From positions 1 through 64,000 of the forward strand of contig OW568904.1 in NCBI GenBank assembly GCA_938743325.2: a stretch of DNA of 64,000 nucleotides, in the 5' to 3' direction. The translations under genes and the position numbers were made by a program. Of this stretch, positions 1 through 8,587 are shown piece by piece (the stretch's first letter is position 1; each line of letters opens with the position of its first letter). Source of the DNA: Pycnococcus provasolii. Its lineage: Eukaryota; Chlorophyta; Pseudoscourfieldiophyceae; Pseudoscourfieldiales; Pycnococcaceae. The notes beneath the pieces were generated by a model that was given only the letters and a program-made list of their open reading frames with translations, made no database searches and was not told where the DNA came from.

Positions 1-319
1 CTAACCCTAACCCTAACCCTAACCCTAACCCTAACCCTAACCCTAACCCTAACCCTAACCCTAACCCTAACCCTAACCCTAACCCTAACCCTAACCCTAA
101 CCCTAACCCTAACCCTAACCCTAACCCTAACCCTAACCCTAACCCTAACCCTAACCCTAACCCTAACCCTAACCCTAACCCTAACCCTAACCCTAACCCT
201 AACCCTAACCCTAACCCTAACCCTAACCCTAACCCTAACCCTAATTGTAACCCTAATTGTAACCCTAATTGTAACCCTAACCCTAACCCTAACCCTAACC
301 CTAATTGTAACCCTAATTG
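1..319. repeat. Terminal telomere repeat array, (CCCTAA)n, with CTAATTGTAACC variants at its inner edge
   Basis: The first ~244 bases are an unbroken CCCTAA array (TTAGGG on the other strand). The inner part mixes a variant in which one unit becomes CTAATTGTAACC, and the array stops at about 319, directly against helicase-coding sequence. The C-rich strand reading inward from base 1 is the expected orientation for a left chromosome end, so this is a true or near-true telomere. Degenerate units at the proximal edge are typical of older telomere sequence. Confidence 0.97.
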
Positions 320-805
320 CCAGGCTGGCAGTTTGACGCACATGTTGAAAAAAAAATTTTGCCTCCGGTATGCGGCCGACCGTCGGCCAGTGTCGTGCAG
401 AACGAAGCCAATAACAACAGCCATTTTTTTGGCAGTTGTTTCGACGACATGTTCAGAAGTGTGTTGCAAAAATCTGGAATGAATGGTCCGCGAGTCGGCG
501 AGGAGGCTGTGATTCCGCGCATCTTGCTCACTCCTAATGTTGGCGTGTTTCCGTTCGATTGGCGCCGTCGCCAATTTCCAGTGAAGCTCGCTTTCGCCAT
601 GACGATCAACAAGTCGCAAGCGCAGACTCTCACCCGAGTCGCGCTCTTGCTTTCTACAGCTGTTTTCACCCATGGCCAGCTCTACGTTGGTCTCAGCCGT
701 GTTGGGTCGCCGCGCCACATCCGCGTTTTCGGGACCAACAAAGGTCGCACACGCAATGTCGTTTATAGTGAGGTTCTTGGGACGGGGGTGGGTGGCTTGG
801 AATAG
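320..805 (+). pseudogene. C-terminal fragment of a PIF1-type helicase of Helitron kind
   Basis: About 160 codons run open to a stop at 805, without a convincing start: reading begins straight out of telomere repeats. The translation matches the last part of Helitron/PIF1 helicases: PRILLTPNVGVFPF, then RRRQFPVKLAFAMTINKSQA (helicase motif with the INKSQ core), then HGQLYVGLSRV and finally NVVYSEVL, the usual end of these proteins. The N-terminal Walker motifs and the Rep nuclease domain are absent. It is a DNA-transposon relic truncated at the telomere, either by chromosome breakage and healing or by telomere-directed insertion. Function as an active helicase is not possible from this piece alone. 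Confidence 0.8.
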
Positions 806-817
806 TTTTTTTTCCCC

Positions 818-850
818 TTCTAACCCTAACCCTAACCCTGACCCTAACGT
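818..850. repeat. Short interstitial telomere repeat between two transposon fragments
   Basis: Three to four CCCTAA units with one variant (CCCTGACCCTAAC) join the helicase tail to the transposase tail. The open frame that starts at 672 reads through it, giving an Asn-Pro repeat. Such a short telomere block between two truncated elements marks a join rather than a conserved sequence. Confidence 0.85.
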
Positions 851-2180
851 GACCATGAACGGCACGCGATACGCCGAGTTCATGAAGGACAAAGTCTTTG
901 CGGCCATACGCGAGAAGATGCCTTGGGCAACTTGCGTCACCGTGCAGCAAGATAACGCCACGCCGCACGTTAAGAAGGGCAACGCCGACATCCTCAAGGC
1001 CGCCGGAGAGCCGCCGGCAGCGGGAGGTCCGCGCATCGTCACCATCGAACAACCACCGCGCTCGCCTGACACAAACGTGAACGACTTGGCTTTCTTCAAT
1101 AGCCTCGGCGCGAAAGTCTCGAAAAAGACTAAGACCTTCGACGAGGAGGAACTTGCGCAGATTGTCGAAGATGAATATAACAATTATCCCGAGGAAAAAT
1201 TGTGTGATCTGTGGAAGTTGAAGCGAGAGTTGCTACACTTGATCTTCGCAGATGACGGTGGCAACAACTACACCGTGCCACGTGGGCTAGTGCACGAGCG
1301 CACTTCGCGGGAGCTGTCGCGGCGGAACATCACGGCAAACGTGCAGACGGTCGTGCTTGACGACGACGGCGAAGGAGATGATGGGGCACTCGCTCAAGCT
1401 GGCGACGAAGAAGACGATGCCGGCAGCAATCTCGACGAGCTTGACGACGAGTATCCGAGCAGCGATGATGGCCGCAACCACGTCGGTGTCGACGAGGAAG
1501 AGGATAGTGGCGACGATGATGACGACGATCTTGCAGGAACTTCGCTCGTGGCTCAAGCTCTACCGCCTCCTCTTCCACCGGTGTCGGATCAAGCTGGTCC
1601 GCCTCCTCCGCCGCCGCTTCCGCCTCAAGCTGCTCCGCCTCCTCCTCCACCGCCGTCGGATCAAGCTGGTCCGCCTCCTCCGCCGCCGCTTCCGCCTCAA
1701 GCTGCTCCGCCTCCTCCGCCGCTTCTTCCGCCTCAAGCTGCTCTGCCTCCTCCTCCACCGCCGTCGGATCAAGCTGGTCCGCCTCCTCCGCCGCCGCTTC
1801 CGCCTCAAGCTGCTCCACCACCTTCACCGACGATGCCGGATATGACGTGGCAGTACGACGACGCAATGGCGCGTCTTCTCGGCGAGCCGGTTGCCCCGCG
1901 CGCACCTGCCCCGGCACAAGCGCTGCCGCCTCAACCTCGTCTTGCTTCACCGCCCTCATCACCACGTCATCGCGCTGAGCTATCGGCAAGGGCACGCGAC
2001 CTCCTTGCTGACCTGAGCGACGACGACGACGACGACGACGACGACATGGCCGCGGCCGCGGCTCTTGCCCGTTTGAATGTGCAGGAGGGCGTTGCCCCAG
2101 GTGCCTGTCAGACAAGCGAAGGAGGGCAGAGGCCGCGGGACGGACGAAGGCAGAAGAGAGGGCAGAAGAGGCAGAGATAG
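850..2180 (+). pseudogene. Mariner-type (plant Soymar-like, DD38/39D) transposase C-terminal half, continuing into an acidic and proline-rich tail
   Basis: The frame opens at an ATG at 672 inside the helicase fragment (in another frame), passes through the telomere repeat and then matches Tc1/mariner transposases: VTVQQDNATPHV carries the second catalytic Asp and QPPRSPDTNVNDLAFF the third, 38 residues apart, as in plant-type mariner elements. The first Asp and the DNA-binding domain are missing. From about 1340 the frame becomes Asp/Glu-rich, then (1555-1815) a tandem 69-base repeat encoding Pro blocks punctuated by SDQAG and PQAA, then another Asp run and a basic C-terminus. The tail is unlike known transposases and may be a separate low-complexity extension captured in frame. 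Truncated at the 5' end; unlikely to be active. Confidence 0.75.
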
Positions 2181-2876
2181 GGCAGGGACAAGGCCAACAG
2201 AGGGGCTGGGCCGAGCATTGCGACCAACGAAGGGATCCCCACCGCATCGTTGAACGGCCCTGTAAGTCCGTCCCATTTTTTTGTTGAATGTAGGAGGTAA
2301 ATACTGCGGTAGTCCATCGAGATGGATGATGCGGATCGCTGCCGCGTTGATCGTCAAGTGCAACGCGTTAGGCCTGCAACAAACGAACGAATCTTGGCGA
2401 ATCCATCCATCCAAGCGCTGGAAACCTTTACCCGTAGTGGAATTCGCTCAGTGGCTGACGACAATGGGAGCGCAGCACGGTCACGTGATCGCTTGATTGG
2501 GCAATTTGGACCAAATCACGAGATCGGTGGATGATGGATTTCCATCAGGGGATGAGGAGGGACGCCGCGTTGCACAGCGAGAGACAGAGCCCTGTGTGTG
2601 CAACAGTGAGGCGGTGTCGAGTACTCGAGGTGACGTCTGTGTTCTGTGGTGTTCTTCGTCATTCTTTTCTTCATCGCACTACTTAAGGTTAACTTACAAG
2701 TTTGCGAATCTTGCGCCAGCTGGTGCATGCCTGTTTCTTGTTGACCTCCTTTTTTAGTATTGCTAGTCACCACCTGGGTGTCTCCTCAGAAGATACGTCA
2801 GCAACGCTCGTCGCTCGAAGAAGAAGAAGTACTTCATCAGCTCTCCATCGACCCTGTCCCTTCAGCTCATAACCTT
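2181..2876. other. Intergenic stretch before the EF-hand gene
   Basis: No homology to a known gene is visible. It holds a short AT-richer block near 2660-2760 that probably contains the 5' leader of the downstream gene. The open frame of that gene extends upstream to 2760 without an ATG, so the leader is partly open by chance. Confidence 0.5.
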
Positions 2877-3860
2877 ATGTCTACTCCGGCTGGGAACCAC
2901 GCACTCGGCGAGGTGCGCAAGGTGCTGCACGGCGTTCGTATCGCCGACTGCCCGCCGGAACTGCGGGAGAAACTCGCGCAATATGATACCAACGGAAACG
3001 GCATCATCGACCCGAACGAACTGCCTGACCCCATGTCTGCGGAGATGACCTATCTCAAAGTCTCTTCGTTTCCCAAGAAGGTGCAACCGCTCCTGAACGC
3101 GATTGACGACGAGAAAAATGGAAAGATCGAGATGGACGAGCTCACGGATATCCTCACCGTATACGCGGACTTGAAGAAGGCGAACAAGGAAGGCTCCATC
3201 GCCATCAAGACACTTCCGAAGGAAATCCAGCCAACGCTCAAGGTGTTCGATGTCGACGGTGACGGAACGGTCGCGCCCATGGAGCTTGCTCGTGGTGCGG
3301 AGCTCTACAAAGACTCCAAGAAGACAGCCAAGCGACTCACGATCTTCAGCGGAGTTCTCTTGCTCATCCTGCTTGCTCTCGTAGGCGTCATCGTCGGCCT
3401 CGTCGCGGTGGTCGTCGAGAATAGCAAGGAGACGAAGACGGACGCGAGTGGGCTGACTCTTGCAAAGGGCACGAGCAAACCCGCCGCGATGGCCACCGTG
3501 CTCGAGCAGTCCGTACTCAACTACAACGCTACGGACGACGCTCTCGACGCCGCAAGGAACGTCAAGGTGGTGCTCGACAACGATAGCCTAGCGTCGTACA
3601 CGATAACGGGCTGGACGCGCAGTACGACTCTTCTCACGCTCTTCTCGGCGCGCGGCGACACCATCGAGTTCGCGGCGTCGGACGGCAAGATGGTCGTGCG
3701 GTCGTCCGACGGCACGGTGCTTGCGGGAGACAACAAAAACACGCCGACCGGCCGTCGACTCCAATATGGGTTCTTCGATGAAGCACATATGTTTGGGACT
3801 ATCGACGTCGTTGCCCCGGCGCAAACAACGCCGGCATATGGTAGTATTGGGGGGAAATAA
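2877..3860 (+). CDS. EF-hand protein with a single membrane span
   Basis: 327 residues from the first in-frame ATG. Three EF-hand loops are clear: residues 37-48 (DTNGNGIIDPNE), 77-88 (DDEKNGKIEMDE) and 125-136 (DVDGDGTVAPME); the first and third have full calcium ligand spacing, while the second has Glu and Lys at usual ligand positions and is probably weak. A hydrophobic helix at about 157-180 (GVLLLILLALVGVIVGLVAV) follows a Lys/Arg-rich stretch, which suggests a cytosolic calcium-sensing N-terminus. The roughly 145-residue C-terminal part has no family I recognise. It likely couples calcium to a membrane-bound partner; that role is inference. The coding end is altered by a 30-bp direct repeat (3732-3761 and 3859-3888): the stop TAA falls on the edge of the second copy. 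Confidence 0.75.
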   Translation: MSTPAGNHALGEVRKVLHGVRIADCPPELREKLAQYDTNGNGIIDPNELPDPMSAEMTYLKVSSFPKKVQPLLNAIDDEKNGKIEMDELTDILTVYADLKKANKEGSIAIKTLPKEIQPTLKVFDVDGDGTVAPMELARGAELYKDSKKTAKRLTIFSGVLLLILLALVGVIVGLVAVVVENSKETKTDASGLTLAKGTSKPAAMATVLEQSVLNYNATDDALDAARNVKVVLDNDSLASYTITGWTRSTTLLTLFSARGDTIEFAASDGKMVVRSSDGTVLAGDNKNTPTGRRLQYGFFDEAHMFGTIDVVAPAQTTPAYGSIGGK

Positions 3861-3888
3861 CAAAAACACGCCGACCGGCCGTCGACTC
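3732..3888. repeat. 30-bp direct repeat at the 3' end of the EF-hand gene
   Basis: Copies at 3732-3761 and 3859-3888 are identical over 30 bases, offset by 127 bases (not a multiple of three). In both copies the sequence encodes NKNTPTGRRL, but in different frames. After the second copy the other frame stays open to 4029 (ESFAGALMTSDSWTMMASGG and on). A duplication has therefore replaced the protein's C-terminus or created a short alternative one. Confidence 0.8.
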
Positions 3889-3956
3889 GAAAGCTTCGCT
3901 GGTGCACTAATGACTTCCGACTCCTGGACCATGATGGCATCAGGTGGTAGGCTGCT

Positions 3957-4026
3957 GCCACCGTGGTGTGAAGACCACCGTGGTGGCCTTGCCACCGTGG
4001 TGCCACCGTGGTGTCACGGTGGTCCA
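3957..4026. repeat. Cluster of palindrome-like CCACCGTGGTG units
   Basis: Four exact CCACCGTGGTG units plus a related CACGGTGGTCC lie within 70 bases. Each unit is nearly self-complementary (CCACCGTGG reads almost the same on both strands), so the block can fold into several alternative hairpins. It sits just 3' of the EF-hand gene and could act in RNA 3'-end structure; no function is shown. Confidence 0.7.
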
Positions 4027-4419
4027 TAGGCGGGGCAATATGTGGGGGATTGATGGGGGAAGCAATGTATAGGGGGGGGCCTTTGCACGGCAGACTTGTG
4101 TGACCTAAGTACGATCGATACGTCTTAGGAGAGGAGTATTCGTGTTACAGGCATCTTACTCGTAAACTTACGCGAAAATGGGCTCCAGTATGCACAACAT
4201 CGCGAGCTTGCCCGGACGAGGGTTGAAGACTAGGCACGTGTCGTCCTGCGAATTTACAATCATCCCCTTACACCTCATCCCTTACTATCGTACAACTCCC
4301 AAGTCTTAAGATCATATAATAATTATACATACAGTCTATTATTATCTCTACAATTAAGAATTCATACAACGACGACGACTCATGAATTCTTTTTTCTTTT
4401 TGGGCGAAAATATTATCAA
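4027..4419. other. Convergent intergenic spacer, AT-rich at its right side
   Basis: Between the ends of the EF-hand gene (+) and the PC-esterase gene (-). A G-rich run lies near 4070, and an AT-rich stretch at about 4310-4420 presumably holds the 3' UTR and cleavage signals of the minus-strand gene. No further gene is seen. Confidence 0.5.
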
Positions 4420-7143
4420 TCAAGGGTCGTCGGTGTCGTCGTCGCATCCGCACGCGCCATGCAGCAGCAACTGCACCTGCTCGTCAACCAGCGCACCGCT
4501 AGGGTGCACCGCATCTCCACCGCCATACGAGTCATACCGTGTTGATGTCATCGCGCGGTAGTCGACGACGCGCGCCGTATTCAATCCCACCTTGTGACGA
4601 GCGCGATTCTCCGCAACCACGCGACGCCAGACTGCGTTGTTGATACGCTCGAGGCGGAACGTTCCTGCGTAGCGATGCAAGTCTGGAAAACAGCCGGGAA
4701 AGCCGTACAGAATACTATTGTACAAGCGAGGGTCCATATCGCGACGGTAGCGATGCGACGGAAGACCGTCCATGTGCTTGCGACCCTCGTCAAGCACCAT
4801 CTTGAAGTATTGGTAGCGACCCATGTGACTGGCGCTGCAGTTGCTCGTCATAGTCCGAAGCGGGAGGTAGGCATTCGCGAGAGCAAACGTGATCGAGTCG
4901 TATGTGCTATTGAATACGTCAAGGCTTCGACGCGCAAGGATAGACGCGCCATTCGCAGTCGTAGACGAAATCTGTCTCGAGAAAGCCATATCATGCAAGC
5001 CCGCGGAGAACACAATCTTTATCCCTGCGTGTTCCCCAAATGCCGACCTGAGAAGTTTTTTCCAGCGCAGAAGCGAGTCGTAAACGGTGCTATCAGCCTC
5101 GTCCAAACTCGCGGCTTCGCTCACGATTTCGCTGAGCTGACGGCTCTTCGTCCCCAGGAAGCGTTCTATCGACGCATAGATAATACGCGGTGCGTCCTCC
5201 GGAACATGAGGTGGGCGCACGTCAAAGCACGGATACTTCTGGACAATGTTTGAGCGCTCGTAGAAGTCTTCATCATCAAGATCCGATGGGAAGTGGTCGA
5301 GTCGGCATGTGTACGGTTGGTCCGTCATGCACTTCTTTGCCACCTCATCCCACTCCTTCCATTTTTCTAGATCCATCCGCATAGATCCCGCTGTCTCAGG
5401 CTCGCCGTAGATGGCACTTGCATTTCCAATCGAGAGCGCGCACATCATTTCTTGCATGATGCGATTCGTCGTGCTGTCCCCAACCAAAAGTAGAACGTGC
5501 CCGCGAAGACAGCGAAACGTCGAGTCGTAGTCGTGACGGCACAGACGGCATGAAGAAGAAGGATGCGCCTCAAAGCGGTCAAAGGCGTGCCATCGCTGCT
5601 TCTGCCCACCAACCAAACCTAATTCGAAAATTTTCCTTTGGATGAAACCACCACGCTCGTCGGATAATGCGCCATGCTCTCCAGTCATGTGCCAGATGGC
5701 TTTGGTTCGATCCGATTCATTCCCGCGCATGGCGCGGCGAGCTCGAACAACCTCTTTGATTGAACTTGGCTTTCGTTTTGTATCCGCTTCTCCCAACTTA
5801 ACGACGGGCGAGAATCGGCGCGTCGACGTTCGATCGCCTACGTGGTAGAACAGCAAATCATCGGCGTCTCGTGCATCTTGCACCCACCTGAATGCAATGT
5901 CGCGCCGGTACTGCGGCTGATCAAAATTTCCACTCCAGCTCCTCGGAGCGTGCTTTCGACCGAGATCACACGGAGGTGCTGCGGTGGGACGCGTTCGACT
6001 TCTCTCAAGCACCGCCGCCTTGAAGTGCGACGAGCTGACGTCAATCTCGAACGGCGACCCCTCGAAAGCGCGTCCCACAAAGCGCGGCTGGACTAGCACA
6101 TTGTCACCATCACCATGGCCAGGCCGAATGTCCGCATTCGCATGGGCAAGTGACAGTGCGTCGAGGCGCACGTGCAGCGCGTGCATGCCAGGCGTACACG
6201 CGTGGAATGTGAGCGTTTGTTCATGCCGACGTTGCGTAGATGCCCTGTGCCGATGATTTTGCTTTTGCGCGCCGACGTGCACCTCGGCCATGCTTCTGTC
6301 CGGCGCCATCACCCACGCGGTGATTCCTGGATCCATGAGATTCTGTTCGACTCCGCTCGCGCGCATGACCGCGCAGGATGCGTGCACGGTAACCAGAACA
6401 CACTCGTTCTGCATTCGCGCGACCGCGGCGACTTGAGGCGATTGCGCGTCGAGCAGTGTGCACGTCGTGGAAGGCAAGGTTTGGTATGCGTAGGGAAGGG
6501 AGAGAATGTTGGTTGTCTTCGCGTAATGTCGCGGCGGTTGTTGGAGTGCGGCAGCCACGGTGTGCAAGTAAGCGTCCGCAAGTTCCGTGATGCTGCACGT
6601 GTGTTCGACGTCTCTTCGTTCCATGCCGCCACCTTGCACGCTATCTTCTTGGTCTTGCCACCACTTTGGCGGGATGTGTTTTGGATCTGTCACGCCACCG
6701 GTATCCGCACACTCGATTTCCGCTGAGTGGTAGTTGATCCGCCGGGAAAGCGGACTTCCGGGCAGTTTGGTGACTGCGTCGATTGGCGTCGCGAACGGAA
6801 AGTGCGCCATAGAGGGCGTTTCGTAGAAGCCGTAGTTTTCCGAGTGTTTGCGTTTTGTTTTTTGAGTTTCTGTTTGTGGTGTCGGTTTTGGTGTCGGCAA
6901 GCAGAATACGCGTCGAAGGTGCGTCGCCATGGCGTGCAGATTTTCATCGCGTTGGGTTTCATCGTCAAGCTGTTCGCTTGTTGATCCAAGAATATCAGCG
7001 CCGTCGTGTTTGTTGACGCACCACGATTCTGCCGCCGCCGCCGACGACGACGCTTCCTCCGCGCAAACCGTTGCGAATACACCACAAGTAGAAGTGACGA
7101 TAAGAAAATACCACCACCACCACCACCATTGATCTCTCGTCAT
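4420..7143 (-). CDS. Secretory-pathway PC-esterase (SGNH-like, NXPE/TBL kind) with a filamin/Ig-like domain
   Basis: 907 residues from the first in-frame ATG at 7143; the open frame runs further upstream only from non-ATG codons. The N-terminus has six Trp followed by YFLIVTSTCGVFATVCA, a signal peptide or signal anchor. Residues of about 240-365 look like a filamin/Ig-like domain, ending in the typical GSPFEIDV strand. The C-terminal half carries the PC-esterase signature: LLLVGDSTTNR near residue 555 with the nucleophile Ser, and DAVHPSG near 878 with the catalytic Asp/His pair. A filamin-like module followed by a PC-esterase domain is the layout of animal NXPE proteins; plant TBL proteins share the catalytic domain and O-acetylate cell-wall glycans. 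A role in modifying surface or wall polysaccharides in the Golgi is likely but inferred. No neighbour suggests a pathway. Confidence 0.7.
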   Translation of the reverse strand: MTRDQWWWWWWYFLIVTSTCGVFATVCAEEASSSAAAAESWCVNKHDGADILGSTSEQLDDETQRDENLHAMATHLRRVFCLPTPKPTPQTETQKTKRKHSENYGFYETPSMAHFPFATPIDAVTKLPGSPLSRRINYHSAEIECADTGGVTDPKHIPPKWWQDQEDSVQGGGMERRDVEHTCSITELADAYLHTVAAALQQPPRHYAKTTNILSLPYAYQTLPSTTCTLLDAQSPQVAAVARMQNECVLVTVHASCAVMRASGVEQNLMDPGITAWVMAPDRSMAEVHVGAQKQNHRHRASTQRRHEQTLTFHACTPGMHALHVRLDALSLAHANADIRPGHGDGDNVLVQPRFVGRAFEGSPFEIDVSSSHFKAAVLERSRTRPTAAPPCDLGRKHAPRSWSGNFDQPQYRRDIAFRWVQDARDADDLLFYHVGDRTSTRRFSPVVKLGEADTKRKPSSIKEVVRARRAMRGNESDRTKAIWHMTGEHGALSDERGGFIQRKIFELGLVGGQKQRWHAFDRFEAHPSSSCRLCRHDYDSTFRCLRGHVLLLVGDSTTNRIMQEMMCALSIGNASAIYGEPETAGSMRMDLEKWKEWDEVAKKCMTDQPYTCRLDHFPSDLDDEDFYERSNIVQKYPCFDVRPPHVPEDAPRIIYASIERFLGTKSRQLSEIVSEAASLDEADSTVYDSLLRWKKLLRSAFGEHAGIKIVFSAGLHDMAFSRQISSTTANGASILARRSLDVFNSTYDSITFALANAYLPLRTMTSNCSASHMGRYQYFKMVLDEGRKHMDGLPSHRYRRDMDPRLYNSILYGFPGCFPDLHRYAGTFRLERINNAVWRRVVAENRARHKVGLNTARVVDYRAMTSTRYDSYGGGDAVHPSGALVDEQVQLLLHGACGCDDDTDDP

Positions 7144-7739
7144 GACGTGAATGTGATGTAAGCGAATCAAGTCCAAAACGCAAGCAAGTAAAGTTACGCC
7201 GACGCCAAGAAGACCGCCGGCGCCGCCGCCACACAAGCAAGCTCACGCACAAGAGTGAGTCTCACAGATCACAGCTCACACACGAAACGAGAGCAAGAGC
7301 TAACTTCCTGTAACACGCCACGCACGAGCTCGAATGTCGCTCGCTCAGCTCGCTAGCTTATCGCTTATCGCTGTCGCTCGCTCGCTTAGCACGCCACTGA
7401 TACACGAGCTGATCTCGAATATATATCCCGATAGCTCAACAAGACTCGCACGGCTGCTTGATCCGTTCTCGGTCGAATGTAAGGACGCTCAACAAGACTC
7501 GCACGGCTGCTTGATTCGTTCTTCTCGCCCTCCACCAGTCCACCACTGACACCGCCAAGAACAAACACCACAAGGCCGCCAACACGACGACTACAAGTGC
7601 GACAACAAGCGCTACAACAAGAGCAACAACAAGCGCGCCATATGCCACCACCACACCAACATCAGCTTCCGCACGAACGTGAACATCGTCGAAGCTCTCT
7701 CCGCGTCGAGGGTAGCAGGTGAGGGTAGCTCCGGGTATT
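7144..7739. other. Upstream spacer with the first 44-bp-family satellite copies
   Basis: No gene recognised. At about 7436-7520 there are two copies of a motif beginning CTCAACAAGACTCGCACGG, the same family that forms long arrays at 27.4-28.2 kb and 52.0-52.4 kb. The rest is simple, CA/AG-rich spacer. Confidence 0.6.
7436..7520 (+). repeat. 44-bp satellite family, two dispersed copies
   Basis: Two units sharing CAACAAGACTCGCACGGCTG, followed by TTGATCCGTTCTCG or a close variant, spaced by about 56 bases. They match the unit of the 52 kb array in the same orientation and the 27 kb array in reverse orientation. Confidence 0.8.
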
Positions 7740-8027
7740 TAACCCTAGATCTAACCCTAAACAGTAAACCCTAAACCTAGAAACCCTAATCCATCAAAAC
7801 CCCAAAACAGCAGAGCCTGCGAGAACCGAACGCCCTCGCTCACTCCTCCCGAGCAGGGTCTCGGCGTAGAAGCTCCATGCACAGTGATCTGTCACGCAGT
7901 TTGCAGAAATCGTCACGCGGTAGTCCTTTTGTAAGGAGGTCGGCCAACTGATCTTTCATTCTCGTGTGCACACATGCCCGCGGCGATGGCTCGTCGTACT
8001 TTGTTATTTGTGTTCGTGATCTTCTTA
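7740..8027 (-). mobile_element. Fossil Ty1/copia LTR retrotransposon, 3' end of pol and adjoining LTR-side sequence
   Basis: On the minus strand about 7840-8027 encodes the C-terminal end of a copia RNase H region (MKDQLADLLTKGLPRDDF is the typical closing motif). Downstream of it, at 7784-7846, lies sequence also found at 61933-61993, which fits the polypurine/3' LTR border of one family. Only this small tail survives; the element is broken and lost most of its length where the inverted-repeat arm begins at 8028. Degenerate telomere-like CCCTAA units occur within 7740-7790. Age cannot be judged without a second LTR. Confidence 0.65.
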
Positions 8028-8472
8028 CCGGTTTGTGCGGTGGCGAAGGCAGCAGCGGTGGGTTGTAGCTCCGTTGCTCGAGGAGTGACCGAGTCGGCCC
8101 ATTCTTTCCGGAGGAGGTGCACAACCGGCAGCCAGCCGAGGTAGACATGGCCCCCGCGCTCGGACGGACGGAGCTGCTGTGGGCGCTCATTCACGCCGCG
8201 ACTGGAGCGCCGTCCTGTCGCCGCACGAGGAGGAGCCGCCCACTCGCGACGCGCGCCCGTGGCTCGCCAAGGTGCGCAACGGCCTGAGTGCCGCCCGCCG
8301 GCGCACGCGCGCAAAAAACAAAAAGAGGAATGGTGGTGCACCCTACGTACGCGTACGTAGGGTAGGTAGGGTAGGAGGACCTGTGCGTGCGTGGAAGAAA
8401 AATACAAACAATAGTTGCAGTACTGTGTCATATTGGCCTAACCCCTAATCGCGCCTTTTAACGCTTTTAACG

Positions 8473-8587
8473 TGAAGGTGGTCAGGAGTTCGATTCTCCT
8501 AACAGCCCTCTTCGAGAGGATCGACGAACGTCGATAACCCCGTGTTTTCACGGTTGTTTGGTCTAGTGGTATGATACCTTTTTAGGG
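8473..8587 (+). tRNA. Circularly permuted tRNA-Pro(AGG) gene, left-arm copy
   Basis: The 3' half comes first (8473-8508): loop base T, anticodon-stem GAAGG, variable TGGTC, T arm AGGAG-TTCGATT-CTCCT, acceptor AACAGCC, discriminator C. A 43-nt intervening segment (8509-8551) follows. Then comes the 5' half (8552-8587): acceptor GGTTGTT, TG, D arm GTC-TAGTGGTAT-GAT, A, anticodon-stem CCTTT, loop TT-AGG-G. Joined 5' half to 3' half, the two 36-nt pieces give a 72-nt cloverleaf: GGTTGTT pairs with AACAGCC (one G-U), CCTTT with GAAGG (one G-U) and the T stem perfectly; the anticodon is AGG (Pro), and the break lies between positions 37 and 38. The A box (TGGTCTAGTGG) therefore lies downstream of the B box (AGTTCGATTCT). 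CCA is not encoded. A T9 run follows at 8612. Permuted tRNAs are known from Cyanidioschyzon, prasinophytes, a chlorarachniophyte nucleomorph and an archaeon. Confidence 0.9.
8509..8551 (+). ncRNA. Intervening sequence of the permuted tRNA, with three small hairpins
   Basis: The 43 nt between the 3' and 5' halves would be cut out by 3'-end (RNase Z-like) and 5'-end (RNase P) processing. It can fold as CTC-TTCGA-GAG (using the discriminator C), then TCGACG-AA-CGTCGA, then CCGTG-TTTT-CACGG, whose last two G are the first two bases of the 5' half. The last hairpin would compete with the acceptor stem until processing. Confidence 0.6.

Noticed and set aside
1560-1808. Long Arg-rich frame on the minus strand and Leu/Arg-rich frame on plus
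   Set aside because: They are shadows of the proline-coding tandem repeat in the transposase tail.
6929-7132. Plus-strand frame ending in six His
   Set aside because: It is the complement of the six-Trp codon run in the signal anchor of the PC-esterase.
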